Source of the DNA: Liolophura sinensis
Taxonomy: Eukaryota; Mollusca; Polyplacophora; Chitonida; Chitonidae
NCBI RefSeq assembly: GCF_032854445.1
Contig: NC_088307.1
Coordinates: forward strand, 19,234,017 to 19,298,016
DNA: 64,000 bases
Direction: 5' to 3'
Shown: in pieces, positions 1 to 7,754 of the stretch
Numbering within the stretch: position 1 is the first letter of the stretch
Layout: every line of letters begins with the position of its first letter
Position numbers and translations under genes: made by a program
Notes under the pieces: model-generated
The model's database searches: none
Told to the model about the DNA's origin: nothing
Seen by the model: the letters and a program-made list of their open reading frames with translations, nothing else

Positions 1-424
1 CACCTGCGGGTGAGGTTAAAGTGTTCAATGTTAATTATTGTAAATCGTCAACCTCGATTTTCGCAGGTGTATACCTTGATCTAATTATAAAGCCTGTGTG
101 CGTTGGACAAAATTTAGTGTCTATTTTCGGGAATTTGTCCCAGAGTGTGTATCAGCGTGGGAGATTGACCTAATTTGCTATGCTAAGGTTTTCCCTTAAA
201 AACGAGATACGCCCACGAAGAGGCTACTAAGGGAGACCGTTTGGGTCAAATTACAATAATTAACGGACTGTTTGACGGTATATATGGTCGATTTTGTTCC
301 TTTTCACGTCATGTTTTTTTATTTTTTAAATCAGAGCGAGATATTTTAGTGACATAGGCTAACAGTATTCTATAACCCGATGAATACATCTATACGACAG
401 CCAGAGAATTTGTTTAAAAAGAAA
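1..424. other. Unassigned AT-rich edge sequence
   Basis: No coding exon, tRNA or repeat recognised. It precedes the head of a SINE copy. The end of a gene or repeat lying outside the window cannot be excluded. Confidence 0.3.
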
Positions 425-425
425 T

Positions 426-605
426 GGGGGCCTCCATGGCCGTGGTGGTTAACACGCCACTGCGGCGCAATGATCCATGACCCTCTCACCAATGGGATTG
501 CTGTGAGTTCAAGTCCATGCATCTCATACTGGCTTTCTCGGTACGACCGTACGTAGGAAGTTCCTGCATCAACCTGCGGAATGGCGTACGTTTCCCACGG
601 ATTCT
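426..605 (+). mobile_element. SINE family A, head half (split copy)
   Basis: This is a diverged copy of the tRNA-derived SINE that recurs through the window (call it SINE-A). It has the GGGGCCTCC start, an A-box-like stretch after 'GGTGGTTAACACGCC', the 'CTCACCAATG' link, the B-box-like 'GTGAGTTCAAGTCC', and the 'CAACCTGCGGAATGG' core up to about 600. The rest of the SINE is missing here and reappears at 1228-1275 beyond a 37 bp tandem array. I infer one SINE copy split by expansion or insertion of the array. Confidence 0.75.
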
Positions 606-623
606 GCAATTTTTCATCTCATT

Positions 624-1200
624 GTGGTTGAGGACGCACGTGTGGCCTTGGTGACCATAAGTGGTTGAGAACGCACGTGTGGCCTTGGTGACCATAAGTG
701 GTTGAGAACGCACGTGTGGCCTTGGTGACCATAAGTGGTCGAGAACGCACGTGTGGCCTTGGTGACCATAAGTGGTTGAGGACGCACGTGTGGCCTTGGT
801 GATCGTAAGTGGTTGAGGACGGTCATGTGGCCTTGGTGACCATAAGTGGTTGAGAACGCACGTGTGGCCTTGGTGACCATAAGTGGTTGAGGACGGTCAT
901 GTGGCCTTGGTGACCATAAGTGGTTGAGAACGCACGTGTGGCCTTGGTGACCATAAGTGGTTGAGGACGGTCGTGTGGCCTGGGTGACCATAAGTGGTTG
1001 AGGACGGTCGTGTGGCCTGGGTGAAAATAACTGGTCGAGGACGTTCATGTGGCCTGGGTGACCATAAGTGGTTGAGGACGGTCATGTGGCCTTGGTGACC
1101 ATAAGTGGTTGAGAACGCACGTGTGGCCTTGGTGACCATAAGTGGTTGAGGACGGTCGTGTGGCCTGGGTGACCATAAGTGGTTGTGGCCTGGGTGATAA
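624..1200. repeat. 37-bp minisatellite, about 15.5 copies
   Basis: The unit starts GTGGTTGAG and carries GTGGCCTTGGTGACCATAA. Fifteen full 37 bp units fill 624-1178 without drift in register, then a partial unit follows. Two unit types exist: one has GCACGTGTGG with a perfect CACGTG E-box, the other has GGTCATGTGG or GGTCGTGTGG. They alternate in the middle (about 814-1000), suggesting a 74 bp dimer once amplified. Open frames here are a by-product of the repetition (111 bp is a whole number of codons). Confidence 0.92.
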
Positions 1201-1227
1201 CAGGCGGTGGAAGATGCTCCTGGTAGC

Positions 1228-1275
1228 TATCGTATGCGTGAAACATTCTTGAGTATGGCGTGAGTCATTTAACAG
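1228..1275 (+). mobile_element. SINE family A, tail half (split copy)
   Basis: It matches the SINE-A 3' part: 'CGTATGCGTGAAACATTCTTG' corresponds to the usual 'CGTATAAGTGAAATATTCTTG', followed by AGTATGGCGT. It is the natural continuation of the head at 426-605, on the other side of the 37 bp array. Confidence 0.7.
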
Positions 1276-1289
1276 TCAAACATCATAAT

Positions 1290-2043
1290 GTCGGTTTATT
1301 TTCCCGTGGTAATCCCGCACCCGCTAATCACCGTCGAAAAAGGAAAATATTTCTGAAGGTCTCAAATAAATAAACAAAAAAATAAATAAATACTGAATGG
1401 TACAAAAGTTGCAGGAGATCACTATCGACTTACTGCTGGTCATGAAGATGATTGATGTGGACGAAAAGAAAGAATTAAATTTAGAATGAAGCTGATAATT
1501 GTTTGAATTGGGCACTTCGATATTTATTTAAATCACAGATCCAACACCCCATCTATTTAAGCTCCTCCCAAACCTTCGCTGTCATGTTAGAATTATAACT
1601 TTGACACAGAACAAAATATTTTTCGATATGTTTCGTTTTTTTGTTCATTCATTTGCATTTTCAAATTTTAATTTTTACATGTGCTATGAAGGATTTTCTG
1701 AATCATTATTTATTACGTTACAGGCTTCATGGTATGTGAAATGACAATTCCTTTTCAATGTCAGAGTCGATACTAAAGCCGGGCCAATCAAAGTTGTTCA
1801 GAGTTAATGAGCTTTTCCAAAGCACCAATGAAAGCCAAGCAAAATTTCACAAAGAAGCTATTATTAAACCGCTTTCCACTTATCAGTAACAACCACTGAT
1901 ATTGGTAAACATGACATCTGCATACGTAGGCAAATAAATATAGCACATTTTGCTGTTATTTCGGAATTGTTCCTTCATACCCCATAATCCCTTCCGTAAT
2001 TATGAATGTATTTTCTTCGTTTTGGCCAGAGTTTGTTCCATTT
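1290..2043. other. 3' flank / 3' UTR of the WAP gene, no other feature seen
   Basis: AT-rich sequence beyond the stop codon of the minus-strand WAP gene. Its near part is presumably 3' UTR. No domain, tRNA or repeat family was recognised in the remainder. Confidence 0.4.
1709..1714 (-). promoter_or_regulatory. Candidate poly(A) signal for the WAP gene
   Basis: AATAAA on the minus strand, about 330 bases downstream of the WAP stop codon. Other AT-rich hexamers lie nearby, so this is one candidate and not a proven site. Confidence 0.3.
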
Positions 2044-2288
2044 TCAGTGCATCCATTCTCGTCCGCAGAAATAGGGCATCGTCCATGTGAAATCCCGTCT
2101 TGGCACAGATCTCCCGCGAGAATCGTTGCGGCGAAACAAACATGGCTGCCTACAGGAACGCCCACATCCGTTTCGGCAGCACTTTTCCAGGCCGGAACAA
2201 TCCAAATCTGTGTCACAGGTACTTCCGCAACGCTCCTTCCGGTCAATAAACAAATGCCACGGACAGATGCCTGGTTTTTCATATGGAC
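2044..2288 (-). CDS. WAP gene terminal exon (third WAP domain and C-terminus)
   Basis: The acceptor is TATTTTTAG before GTCCATATG; the first two bases complete a Gly codon from the previous exon. The exon codes GPYEKPGICPWHL and then a WAP core with cysteine spacing C-x11-C-x3-C-x5-C-x5-CC-x3-C-x3-C. The hallmark 'KCCRNGCGRSC' is present. All eight WAP cysteines are there. About 40 further residues follow, starting RQPCLFRRNDS, rich in Arg and Phe, with two more cysteines and ending at TGA (2046-2044). This tail is not a WAP domain and I do not recognise it. A second frame is also open over this stretch, but only this one keeps the WAP cysteines. Confidence 0.9.
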
Positions 2289-2504
2289 CTAAAAATAACA
2301 GACAAAAAAAAAATGGTCAGAGTATACAGTGTACAATAGCACAAATGGGATTAGAACAGAACGGACAGGAAAACAGGAATACAATGATTTTTAGCGGCGA
2401 CATAATAGCAAATAGATAAACCGATGTCGAGGAAAGTTAAGACTGCTTTCTTTATTTCTTTGATTGATGTTTAAAGCCATATTCAAGCATTTTCCCCAAT
2501 ACAA

Positions 2505-2596
2505 TGCTAGGCCCAGTTTGTCGTTCGATATTTTTCTCGTCAATATTACCGTCCTATATGTGCGATTATCGCACATGTACGACATCTCTGTCAGAT
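2505..2596 (+). mobile_element. Fragment of a small MITE (same family as 41066-41215)
   Basis: 'GTCGTTCGATATTTTTCTCG' and 'CACATGTACGACATCTCTGT' match, with changes, the two halves of the inverted-repeat element at 41066-41215. It lies inside the last intron of the WAP gene. The ends are eroded. Confidence 0.5.
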
Positions 2597-2629
2597 TACA
2601 CCCTGGCTTTCAGTTTTAAGAAATCGGAA

Positions 2630-2712
2630 GGTCCGCGAGCTAAACCATCGGCCTTTGGCAAGATACTGACGGACTTCCCACATGTGATGTACAGATATTG
2701 ACGTCATTTAGC
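2630..2712 (-). mobile_element. SINE family D fragment
   Basis: Read on the minus strand it gives 'GTACATCACATGTGGGAAGT' and then 'CTTGCCAAAGGCC', which match the body of the SINE at 23568-23935 ('CATCACACGTGGGAA', 'AACTTGCCAAAGG'). Confidence 0.5.
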
Positions 2713-2717
2713 AGACA

Positions 2718-3654
2718 CTTACCACTGACAGCTCTGATACACGTATGTCCAGAACTTTTATCACAGCCACTTACCACTGATAGATCTGATACACGTATGT
2801 CCATATCCTTTATCACAGCCACTTACCACTGACAGTTCTGATACACGTATGTCCATATCCTTTATCACAGTAACTTAGCACTGACAGCTCTGATACACGT
2901 ATGTCCATATCCTTTATCACAATAACTTAGTATTGACAGCTCTGATACATGTGTGCCTACATCCGTTGTAACACTTATCATTAACAGCTCTGATAAACGT
3001 ATGTCCATATCCCTAATAACAGCCACTTACCACTGAGAGCTCTGATACACGTATGTCCACATCCCTAATAACAGCCACTTACCACTGAGAGCTCTGATAC
3101 ACGTATGTCCACATCCCTAATAACAGCCACTTACCACTGAGAGCTCTGATACACGTATGTCCACATCCCTAATAACAGCCACTTACCACTGAGAGCTCTG
3201 ATACACGTATGTCCATATCCCTAATAACAGCCACTTACCACTGAGAGCTCTGATACACGTATGTCCACATCCCTAATAACAGCCACTTACCACTGAGAGC
3301 TCTGATACACGTATGTCCACATCCCTAATAACAGCCACTTACCACTGAGAGCTCTGATACACGTATGTCCACATCCCTAATAACAGCCACTTACCACTGA
3401 GAGCTCTGATACACGTATGTCCACATCCCTAATAACAGCCACTTACCACTGAGAGCTCTGATACACGTATGTCCACATCCCTAATAACAGCCACTTACCA
3501 CTGAGAGCTCTGATACACGTATGTCCATATCCCTAATAACAGCCACTTACCACTGAGAGCTCTGATACACGTATGTCCACATCCCTAATAACAGCCACTT
3601 ACCACTGAGAGCTCTGATACACGCATGTCCACATCCCTAATAACAGCCACTTAC
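2718..3654 (-). repeat. 52-bp tandem array derived from the WAP exon end plus splice donor
   Basis: About 18 units abut the true exon end at 3655. On the minus strand a unit reads GGATGTGGACATACGTGTAT, CAGAGCTCTCAGTG, then GTAAGTGGCTG. It is a copy of the last ~35 bases of exon 3777-3655 (GGATGTGGACATTCGTGTAT... CAATG) together with that exon's donor GTAAGT and the first intron bases. By my count about 15 of the units keep an intact GTAAGT. The units nearest 2870-3000 are the most degenerate; those from 3027 to 3640 are almost identical, so amplification was recent. The unit length is not a multiple of three and most units carry an in-frame stop, so the array is not coding. Confidence 0.92.
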
Positions 3655-3777
3655 CATTGACAGCTCTGATACACGAATGTCCACATCCGTTATAACAGCA
3701 GCGGTACCCATCTCTGCAGTCGTCGTCGCTTCGACATTGTTCAATACACGGGCCATTTGTGAGACCCGGACAAGGAC
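3655..3777 (-). CDS. WAP gene internal exon (second WAP domain)
   Basis: The acceptor is CTGCTTGCAG before GTCCTTGTCC. The donor is ATG followed by GTAAGTGG. The exon has 123 bases, phase 1 in and out, so it is a symmetrical one-domain exon. It codes PCPGLTNGPC, then C-rich sequence ending CCYNGCGHSCIRAVN. Cysteine spacing is C-x7-C-x3-C-x5-C-x5-CC-x3-C-x3-C, the full eight-cysteine WAP pattern. Acidic residues (SDDD) sit between the third and fourth cysteines, as is common in the family. Its 3' end seeded the 52 bp array. Confidence 0.93.
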
Positions 3778-3824
3778 CTGCAAGCAGATTATAGACAATA
3801 GAAATCAGTTAAGTCAAGGAAAAC

Positions 3825-4192
3825 GCAAAATTACGTTATGCCTATTGCAACACCCTGCGAATGTTGCGATTTAAAATTTTCTTATGCCTGTTGGAACCCT
3901 TGCGAAAGTTGCGATGCCACATTTGCTTATGTTTAGTGTAACCTCCTTCGAACATTGCCAGGTAACATTTGCTGATGCCTTTACAATCCCTTATGAATGT
4001 TGTTATTTAACCTTTGCCTATGCCTTTTGTAATCTCCTACGCACGTTGCGACGTAACATTTACTTATGCCTTTTGAAATCGCTAGCGAATGTTACGACTT
4101 AGCATTTGCTTATGCCTTTTGCAACGCCGAACGTCGCGAGGTAACAAGCCTTTTGCAATACCATACGAATGCTGCGATTTAACATTTGTGAT
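3825..4192. repeat. Degenerate 45-46 bp tandem repeat, about 8 copies
   Basis: The motif 'CTTATGCCTTTTGCAAC' recurs about every 45-46 bases (near 3835, 3880, 3926, 3971, 4016, 4063, 4108), with 'CGAATGTTGCGATTTAACAT' between. It lies in the intron between the first and second WAP exons. Unlike the other arrays of this gene it does not resemble an exon end. Confidence 0.8.
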
Positions 4193-4309
4193 GGGTGTTC
4201 TAAGAAAGAAAAATAGGTTCTGTATTTTACGTCCTCCGCGTGTTTACTGGTACACGTAACCGCCAAAATAATATACATGTAACGATTGTTCAATCACGTA
4301 AACAAAATA

Positions 4310-4561
4310 AGAACAACATCGGCGTAGCCATGGTAACCGCAATCACTGGCCATGATGGGATTTCTGTAGGCTTTGCCGCAGTTTGCAAACGTACAAACAT
4401 GAACAGACACAATAACAACAACAACATCGGGGTAACCATGGTAACCGCACTCACTGACCAATATAGGAGCTCTGCACACTTTGCCGCCGGAGGCCTGCAC
4501 ACATAAACACGTGAACAAACACGACAACAACATGGGCGTAACCATTTGTAACCGCACTCAC
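4310..4561 (-). repeat. 107-bp array, two further copies of WAP exon end plus donor
   Basis: The donor region of exon 4714-4562 (GGCCA then GTGAGTGCGGTTAC) recurs at about 4454 (GGTCA then GTGAGTGCGGTTAC) and 4346 (GGCCA then GTGATTGCGGTTAC), spaced 107-108 bases. Each copy holds the exon end (CGGCAAAGTSTGCAGAGCTC or a variant), the donor, and about 65 bases of intron with CATGTTGTTGTYG. The middle copy is also preceded by GTTTATGTGTGCAG, an acceptor-like sequence. Confidence 0.88.
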
Positions 4562-4714
4562 TGGCCATGATGGGAGCTCTGCAGACTTTGCCGCAGCCGT
4601 TAGAGCAACATTTCTCATCGCTCTCACATTCCCTGTCCGTTTGACAGTTACTGACACACGACCCCAAGTCCGTCAAATGAACTCTAGGGCAAGACCCAGG
4701 CTTAGCGTCGGCCG
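4562..4714 (-). CDS. WAP gene internal exon (first WAP domain)
   Basis: The acceptor is a long T tract ending TTTTTTCACAG before CGGCCGACGC. The donor is GGCCA then GTGAGTGCGG. The exon has 153 bases, phase 1 in and out. It codes ADAKPGSCPRVHLTDLGSC, then a WAP core with C-x10-C-x3-C-x5-C-x5-CC-x3-C-x3-C, including KCCSNGCGKVC, then RAPIMA. All eight cysteines and the KPGxCP entry motif typical of WAP domains are present. The exon end is repeated twice more in the next intron. Confidence 0.93.
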
Positions 4715-4893
4715 CTGTGAAAAAAAAAAACAAACAAATATGATAGTGTTGGGTAGAATTCTGCCAATGTTTCTTATCAGGCTTCATAGTAAAGAAAACC
4801 TTTAGATGAAATATAAATGAAAAATAAATATTGAGAAATAAGCAATTAGTGTCATTCGCAAATAATTTATATCCCTCCCCTTCCTCACCTCAG

Positions 4894-4898
<5 letters not shown>

Positions 4899-4960
<62 letters not shown>
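4899..4960. repeat. (CA)n microsatellite
   Basis: About 31 uninterrupted CA dinucleotides in the first intron of the WAP gene model. Confidence 0.97.
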
Positions 4961-4962
<2 letters not shown>

Positions 4963-5370
4963 CCGGTTTTATGAAGAAGTCGAAGTACGTCGGAAAATTG
5001 CAGTTGCGGTCACAACATATGCGCACTTCTGTTTTTTTTCTCCTTCTTGATAACTGATAATTAACACTATTCTCGAGAGCATTTCACTCATAAGACGGCT
5101 GTCACCGTTGTACGTAAACCCCACCACTCTTTGAAAGATGACTGGATTAAAATGGACGACCTTATAGGTGAAAGGTCAGCGCGTAACTATCTGGGTGTGG
5201 AGTTCAAATGAAATACCTGCTGAATATTTCACATTCATGTAAATCGTGTAGGCGATGAGATATGCATCTAGTATATGCGACCGAGACTCAAGAGCTCTTC
5301 CGGTTTGGGCCGTTTGCAAAAGAGACTTATCCATTCAGGACAAGTGATCGCTGACCTTTATTAACTTCCT

Positions 5371-5680
5371 ACAGACGACAATGTTAACGTTTATTGGTGT
5401 AACTCAGTCCCAAATATCCTGTGGCTAATAAACTTTGGTGCATACCTGGTTCAGCCTGTGAGAAAGCAGTTATGAAAATTTTGACCTAGGTTAAGAGGCA
5501 AAATCTGGATCTTTCTATGTCAGCATCTGGCAGGGGTGTCTGGCAACACCAAGGGAACGTCACTCATAGCCTCATCACCAGCGGCCTCCTTGTGTCCTCT
5601 CGCACAGAATTTCAAACTTTCGTCACTAAAACTCATATCTGCCCACAGTTTAGACAATTTCCATCATTTTGACTAACCTG
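5371..5680. repeat. Interspersed repeat G, copy 1
   Basis: From 'CGACAATGTTAACGTTTA' to 'CAATTTCCATCATTTTGA' this closely matches 37596-37900, where the same sequence sits inside a gypsy-type element. Shared blocks include 'TTTGGTGCATACCTGGT' and 'GAACGTCACT'. No coding potential or terminal repeats recognised. Its last ~70 bases are also repeated at about 6312-6380. Confidence 0.85.
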
Positions 5681-5682
5681 TT

Positions 5683-5797
5683 TTGAGTGAGTGAGTGAGT
5701 GTTTGGGGTTTAACGTCGTACTTAACAATTTTTCAGTCATATAACGACGAAAGAATCCTTAGAGTGCATGTAATATGCCTCCTTGTTGCAGGACGGA
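5683..5797 (-). mobile_element. SINE family B 3' fragment, copy 1 of a local duplication
   Basis: It runs from (GAGT)n through 'GTTTAACGTCGTACTTAAC' and 'TCAGTCATATAACGACGAA' to 'TTGTTGCAGGACGGATTC', the reversed 3' end of SINE-B. The SINE breaks off exactly where the 30 bp array begins. The same break is seen in the second copy at 6382-6497. Confidence 0.8.
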
Positions 5798-6311
5798 TTC
5801 ATGAATTGGTATAGAATCAAGTTTACCTTCACAAATTGGTATCGGACCAAGTTTACCTTCACAAATTGGTATAGAATCACGTTTACCTTCACAAATTGGT
5901 ATAGAATCAAGTTTACCTTCACAAATTGGTATAGAATCAAGTTTACCTTCACAAATTGGTATAGAATCAAGTTTACCTTCACAAATTGGTATCGGACCAA
6001 GTTTACCTTCACAAATTGGTATCGGACCAAGCTTACCTTCACAAATTGGTGTAGGATCAAGCATACCGTCATGAAATGGTATAGGATCAAATTGACCTTC
6101 CTAAATTGGTATCGGACCAAGCTTACCTTCACAAATTGGTGTAGGATCAAGCTTACCTTCACAAATTGGTGTAGGATCAAGCTTACCGTCATGAAATGGT
6201 ATAGGATCAAATTGACCTTCATAAATTGGTATCGGACCAAGCTTACCTCCACAAATTGGCATGAGCAAGATTACGTTTACAAATTGGCAGAAGTTCAAAC
6301 TTACCTTCACA
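5798..6311 (-). repeat. 30-bp array derived from exon end plus donor, distal block
   Basis: About 16 units. On the minus strand each reads CCAATTTGTGAAG followed by GTAAAC or GTAAGC and TTGATCCTATA. This is a copy of the end of exon 7119-7032 (ATACCCATTTGTGAAG then GTAAGC). The unit is 10 codons long, so minus-strand frames stay open and read IPICEGKLDS repeatedly. Units at 5820-6000 are nearly identical. The block is separated from the proximal block by a duplicated SINE-B/repeat-G segment. Confidence 0.9.
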
Positions 6312-6381
6312 AACTTTCGGCACTAAAACTCATGTCTGCCCACAGTTTAGACAATTTTCATCATTTTGACTAACCTGTTTT

Positions 6382-6497
6382 GAGTGAGTGAGTGAGTGTT
6401 TGGGGTTTAACGTCGTACTTAACAATTTTTCAGTCATATGACGACGAAGGAATCCTTAGAGTGCATGTAATATGCCTTCTTGTTGCAGGACGGATTC
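6382..6497 (-). mobile_element. SINE family B 3' fragment, copy 2 of the local duplication
   Basis: Almost identical to 5683-5797, with the same junctions: repeat-G tail before it and the 30 bp array after 'GCAGGACGGATTC'. It therefore arose by duplication of a composite segment, not by a second SINE insertion. Confidence 0.8.
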
Positions 6498-7031
6498 ACA
6501 AATTGGTATAGAATCAAGTTTACCTTCACAAATTGGTGTAGGATCAAGCTTACCTTCACAAATTGGTATAGGACCAAGCTTACCTTTACAAATTGACGTA
6601 GGATCAAGCTTACCGTCATGAAATGGTATAGGATCAAATTGACCTTCATAAATTGGTATCGGACCAAGCTTACCTCCACAAATTGGCATGAGCAAGCTTA
6701 CGTTTACAAATTAGAAGAAGTTCAAACTTACCTTCACAAATTGGTGTAAAAGCAAGCTTATCTTCACAAATTGATATAAAAGCAAGCTTACCTGTATAAA
6801 TTGGTATACGATCAAACTTACCTTCCCAAATGAGTATAAGAATACGCTTACCTGTACAAACTGGTATAAGAGCAAGGTCACCTTCACAAATTGATATTTT
6901 ATTCAACGTACCATCACAAATTGGTATAAGAGCAAGATTTTCTGTACAAATTGGTATAAGAGCAAGGTTACCTGTACAAACTGGTATAAGAGCAAACCTA
7001 CCTGTAAAGATTGGTAGATGAGAGAGCTTAC
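6498..7031 (-). repeat. 30-bp array derived from exon end plus donor, proximal block
   Basis: About 17 units run without a gap from the true exon end at 7032 into the intron. Many keep a donor-like G|GTAAGC or G|GTAAGT (for example near 6850, 6820, 6790, 6730, 6580 and 6550); others have decayed (ATAAGC, GTCAAT). The frame of the upstream exon stays open from the exon through the array to about 6670, giving ten-residue repeats such as LALIPICTEN and LALIPVCTGK, usually with one cysteine each. Confidence 0.9.
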
Positions 7032-7119
7032 CTTCACAAATGGGTATAGGATCACAAGGTGCCCGTACACACATCACTGGTTTCATCACGCAGGTCTGTT
7101 CAGCTGGACATTCCAGGTC
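7032..7119 (-). CDS. WAP gene upstream exon with short cysteine motif
   Basis: The acceptor is CTTTGCTCATCAG before GACCTGG. The donor is GTGAAG then GTAAGC. The exon has 88 bases, enters in phase 0 and leaves in phase 1. It codes DLECPAEQTCVMKPVMCVRA and then PCDPIPICEG. Cysteine spacing is C-x5-C-x6-C-x4-C-x5-C. Short cysteine motifs of this kind with an APC-PIP-C core occur beside WAP domains in secreted invertebrate proteins, as I recall; I cannot name the family with certainty. No signal peptide is in this exon, so the gene continues upstream. The reading frame is also open without splicing at either side, so exact ends need transcript data. Confidence 0.75.
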
Positions 7120-7217
7120 CTGATGAGCAAAGACACAGGTTATAATCGTGTCATAGGTATCTGAGTATCTAAAATAGTCATCAAGATTATAAATGGTAAC
7201 TATCTCCCATGTATGAC

Positions 7218-7490
7218 CGGGTTTTTGCGTCGTACATGACAATTAAAGTTTAATACGATATCACGACGAGGGACTTATTAAGTGTGTTTAATTCACACAT
7301 AAACTGTGTCTTCTTGAGGTAGGCCGAATCCATGCTGCCACATAGCTGCCGTCACTTGCAGGAAGAATCCATGCTGCCCCACTAAAACATTATGCCAAAG
7401 ATACCGGGCATGACACTCAAACCAGTCCCATTATACTGACACCGGGCCAACCAGCCCTGTTTCCTTGCTCTAATCTCTCGGAATGTTCCT
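7218..7490 (-). mobile_element. SINE family B copy (diverged)
   Basis: The reversed SINE-B is recognised by 'GCGTCGTACATGACAATTAA', 'TCACGACGAGGGACTTATT', 'CTGTGTCTTCTTG', 'GACACCGGGCCAACCAGCC' and 'TTTCCTTGCTCTAA'. It has the body but no clear tRNA-like head. Part of it (7320-7385) is locally duplicated ('GAATCCATGCTGCC' twice). Confidence 0.7.
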
Positions 7491-7754
7491 TTCCGTTGTC
7501 TTGGCCGAAATTTGTTTTAGAATAACTTATCCAGAATTTACATAATCAAGCAATGTTTTAACCTTGTTACGTAGGACAATTTTCAAGACATTGGAAATGT
7601 TGACTTTAATCTAAAGGCCAGATCTCTGTAGTTTTACTCTTCTTGCTGTTGTCTTTTGTACTGGGTACCTACATCAACCAGGGGGCTTGCTCTCCATGCA
7701 TTGTTTGTGTGTAAACGTTCATTAAATGTGACGAGAAACAACTTTCTTGGGAAA

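Larger units (their letters stand above)
2044..7119 (-). other. Gene model: secreted multi-WAP-domain protein, 3' part (four exons)
   Basis: Exons 7119-7032, 4714-4562, 3777-3655 and 2288-2044 join to 609 bases: 202 codons plus stop, with the frame kept at every junction (all junctions phase 1). Product order: a short cysteine motif, then three WAP domains, then a C-terminal tail. WAP domains are small eight-cysteine modules of secreted proteins. Family roles include protease inhibition, antimicrobial activity and, in molluscs, shell matrix (perlwapin). Which applies here cannot be told. The first exon(s) with start and signal peptide must lie at higher coordinates and were not found. Introns are 2317, 784 and 1366 bases, each with a tandem array next to its donor. 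Phase 1-1 exons fit exon shuffling of single domains. Confidence 0.88.

Noticed and set aside
614-1139. Open frames of 80-144 codons on the minus strand
   Set aside because: They are read through a 37 bp minisatellite; three units are 111 bases, so any frame without a stop in three units stays open.
1956-2282. Alternative 108-codon frame over the terminal WAP exon
   Set aside because: It lacks the WAP cysteine pattern, whereas the shifted frame has all eight cysteines and fits the splice phase.
2718-3654. CRISPR-like array (regular units)
   Set aside because: Units are fully repetitive without unique spacers, and the context is a eukaryotic intron.
5783-6373. 196-codon plus-strand frame (NWYRIKFTFT repeats)
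   Set aside because: It is the antisense of the 30 bp array, whose period is a multiple of three. The biologically sensible strand is minus, where the unit equals the exon end and donor.
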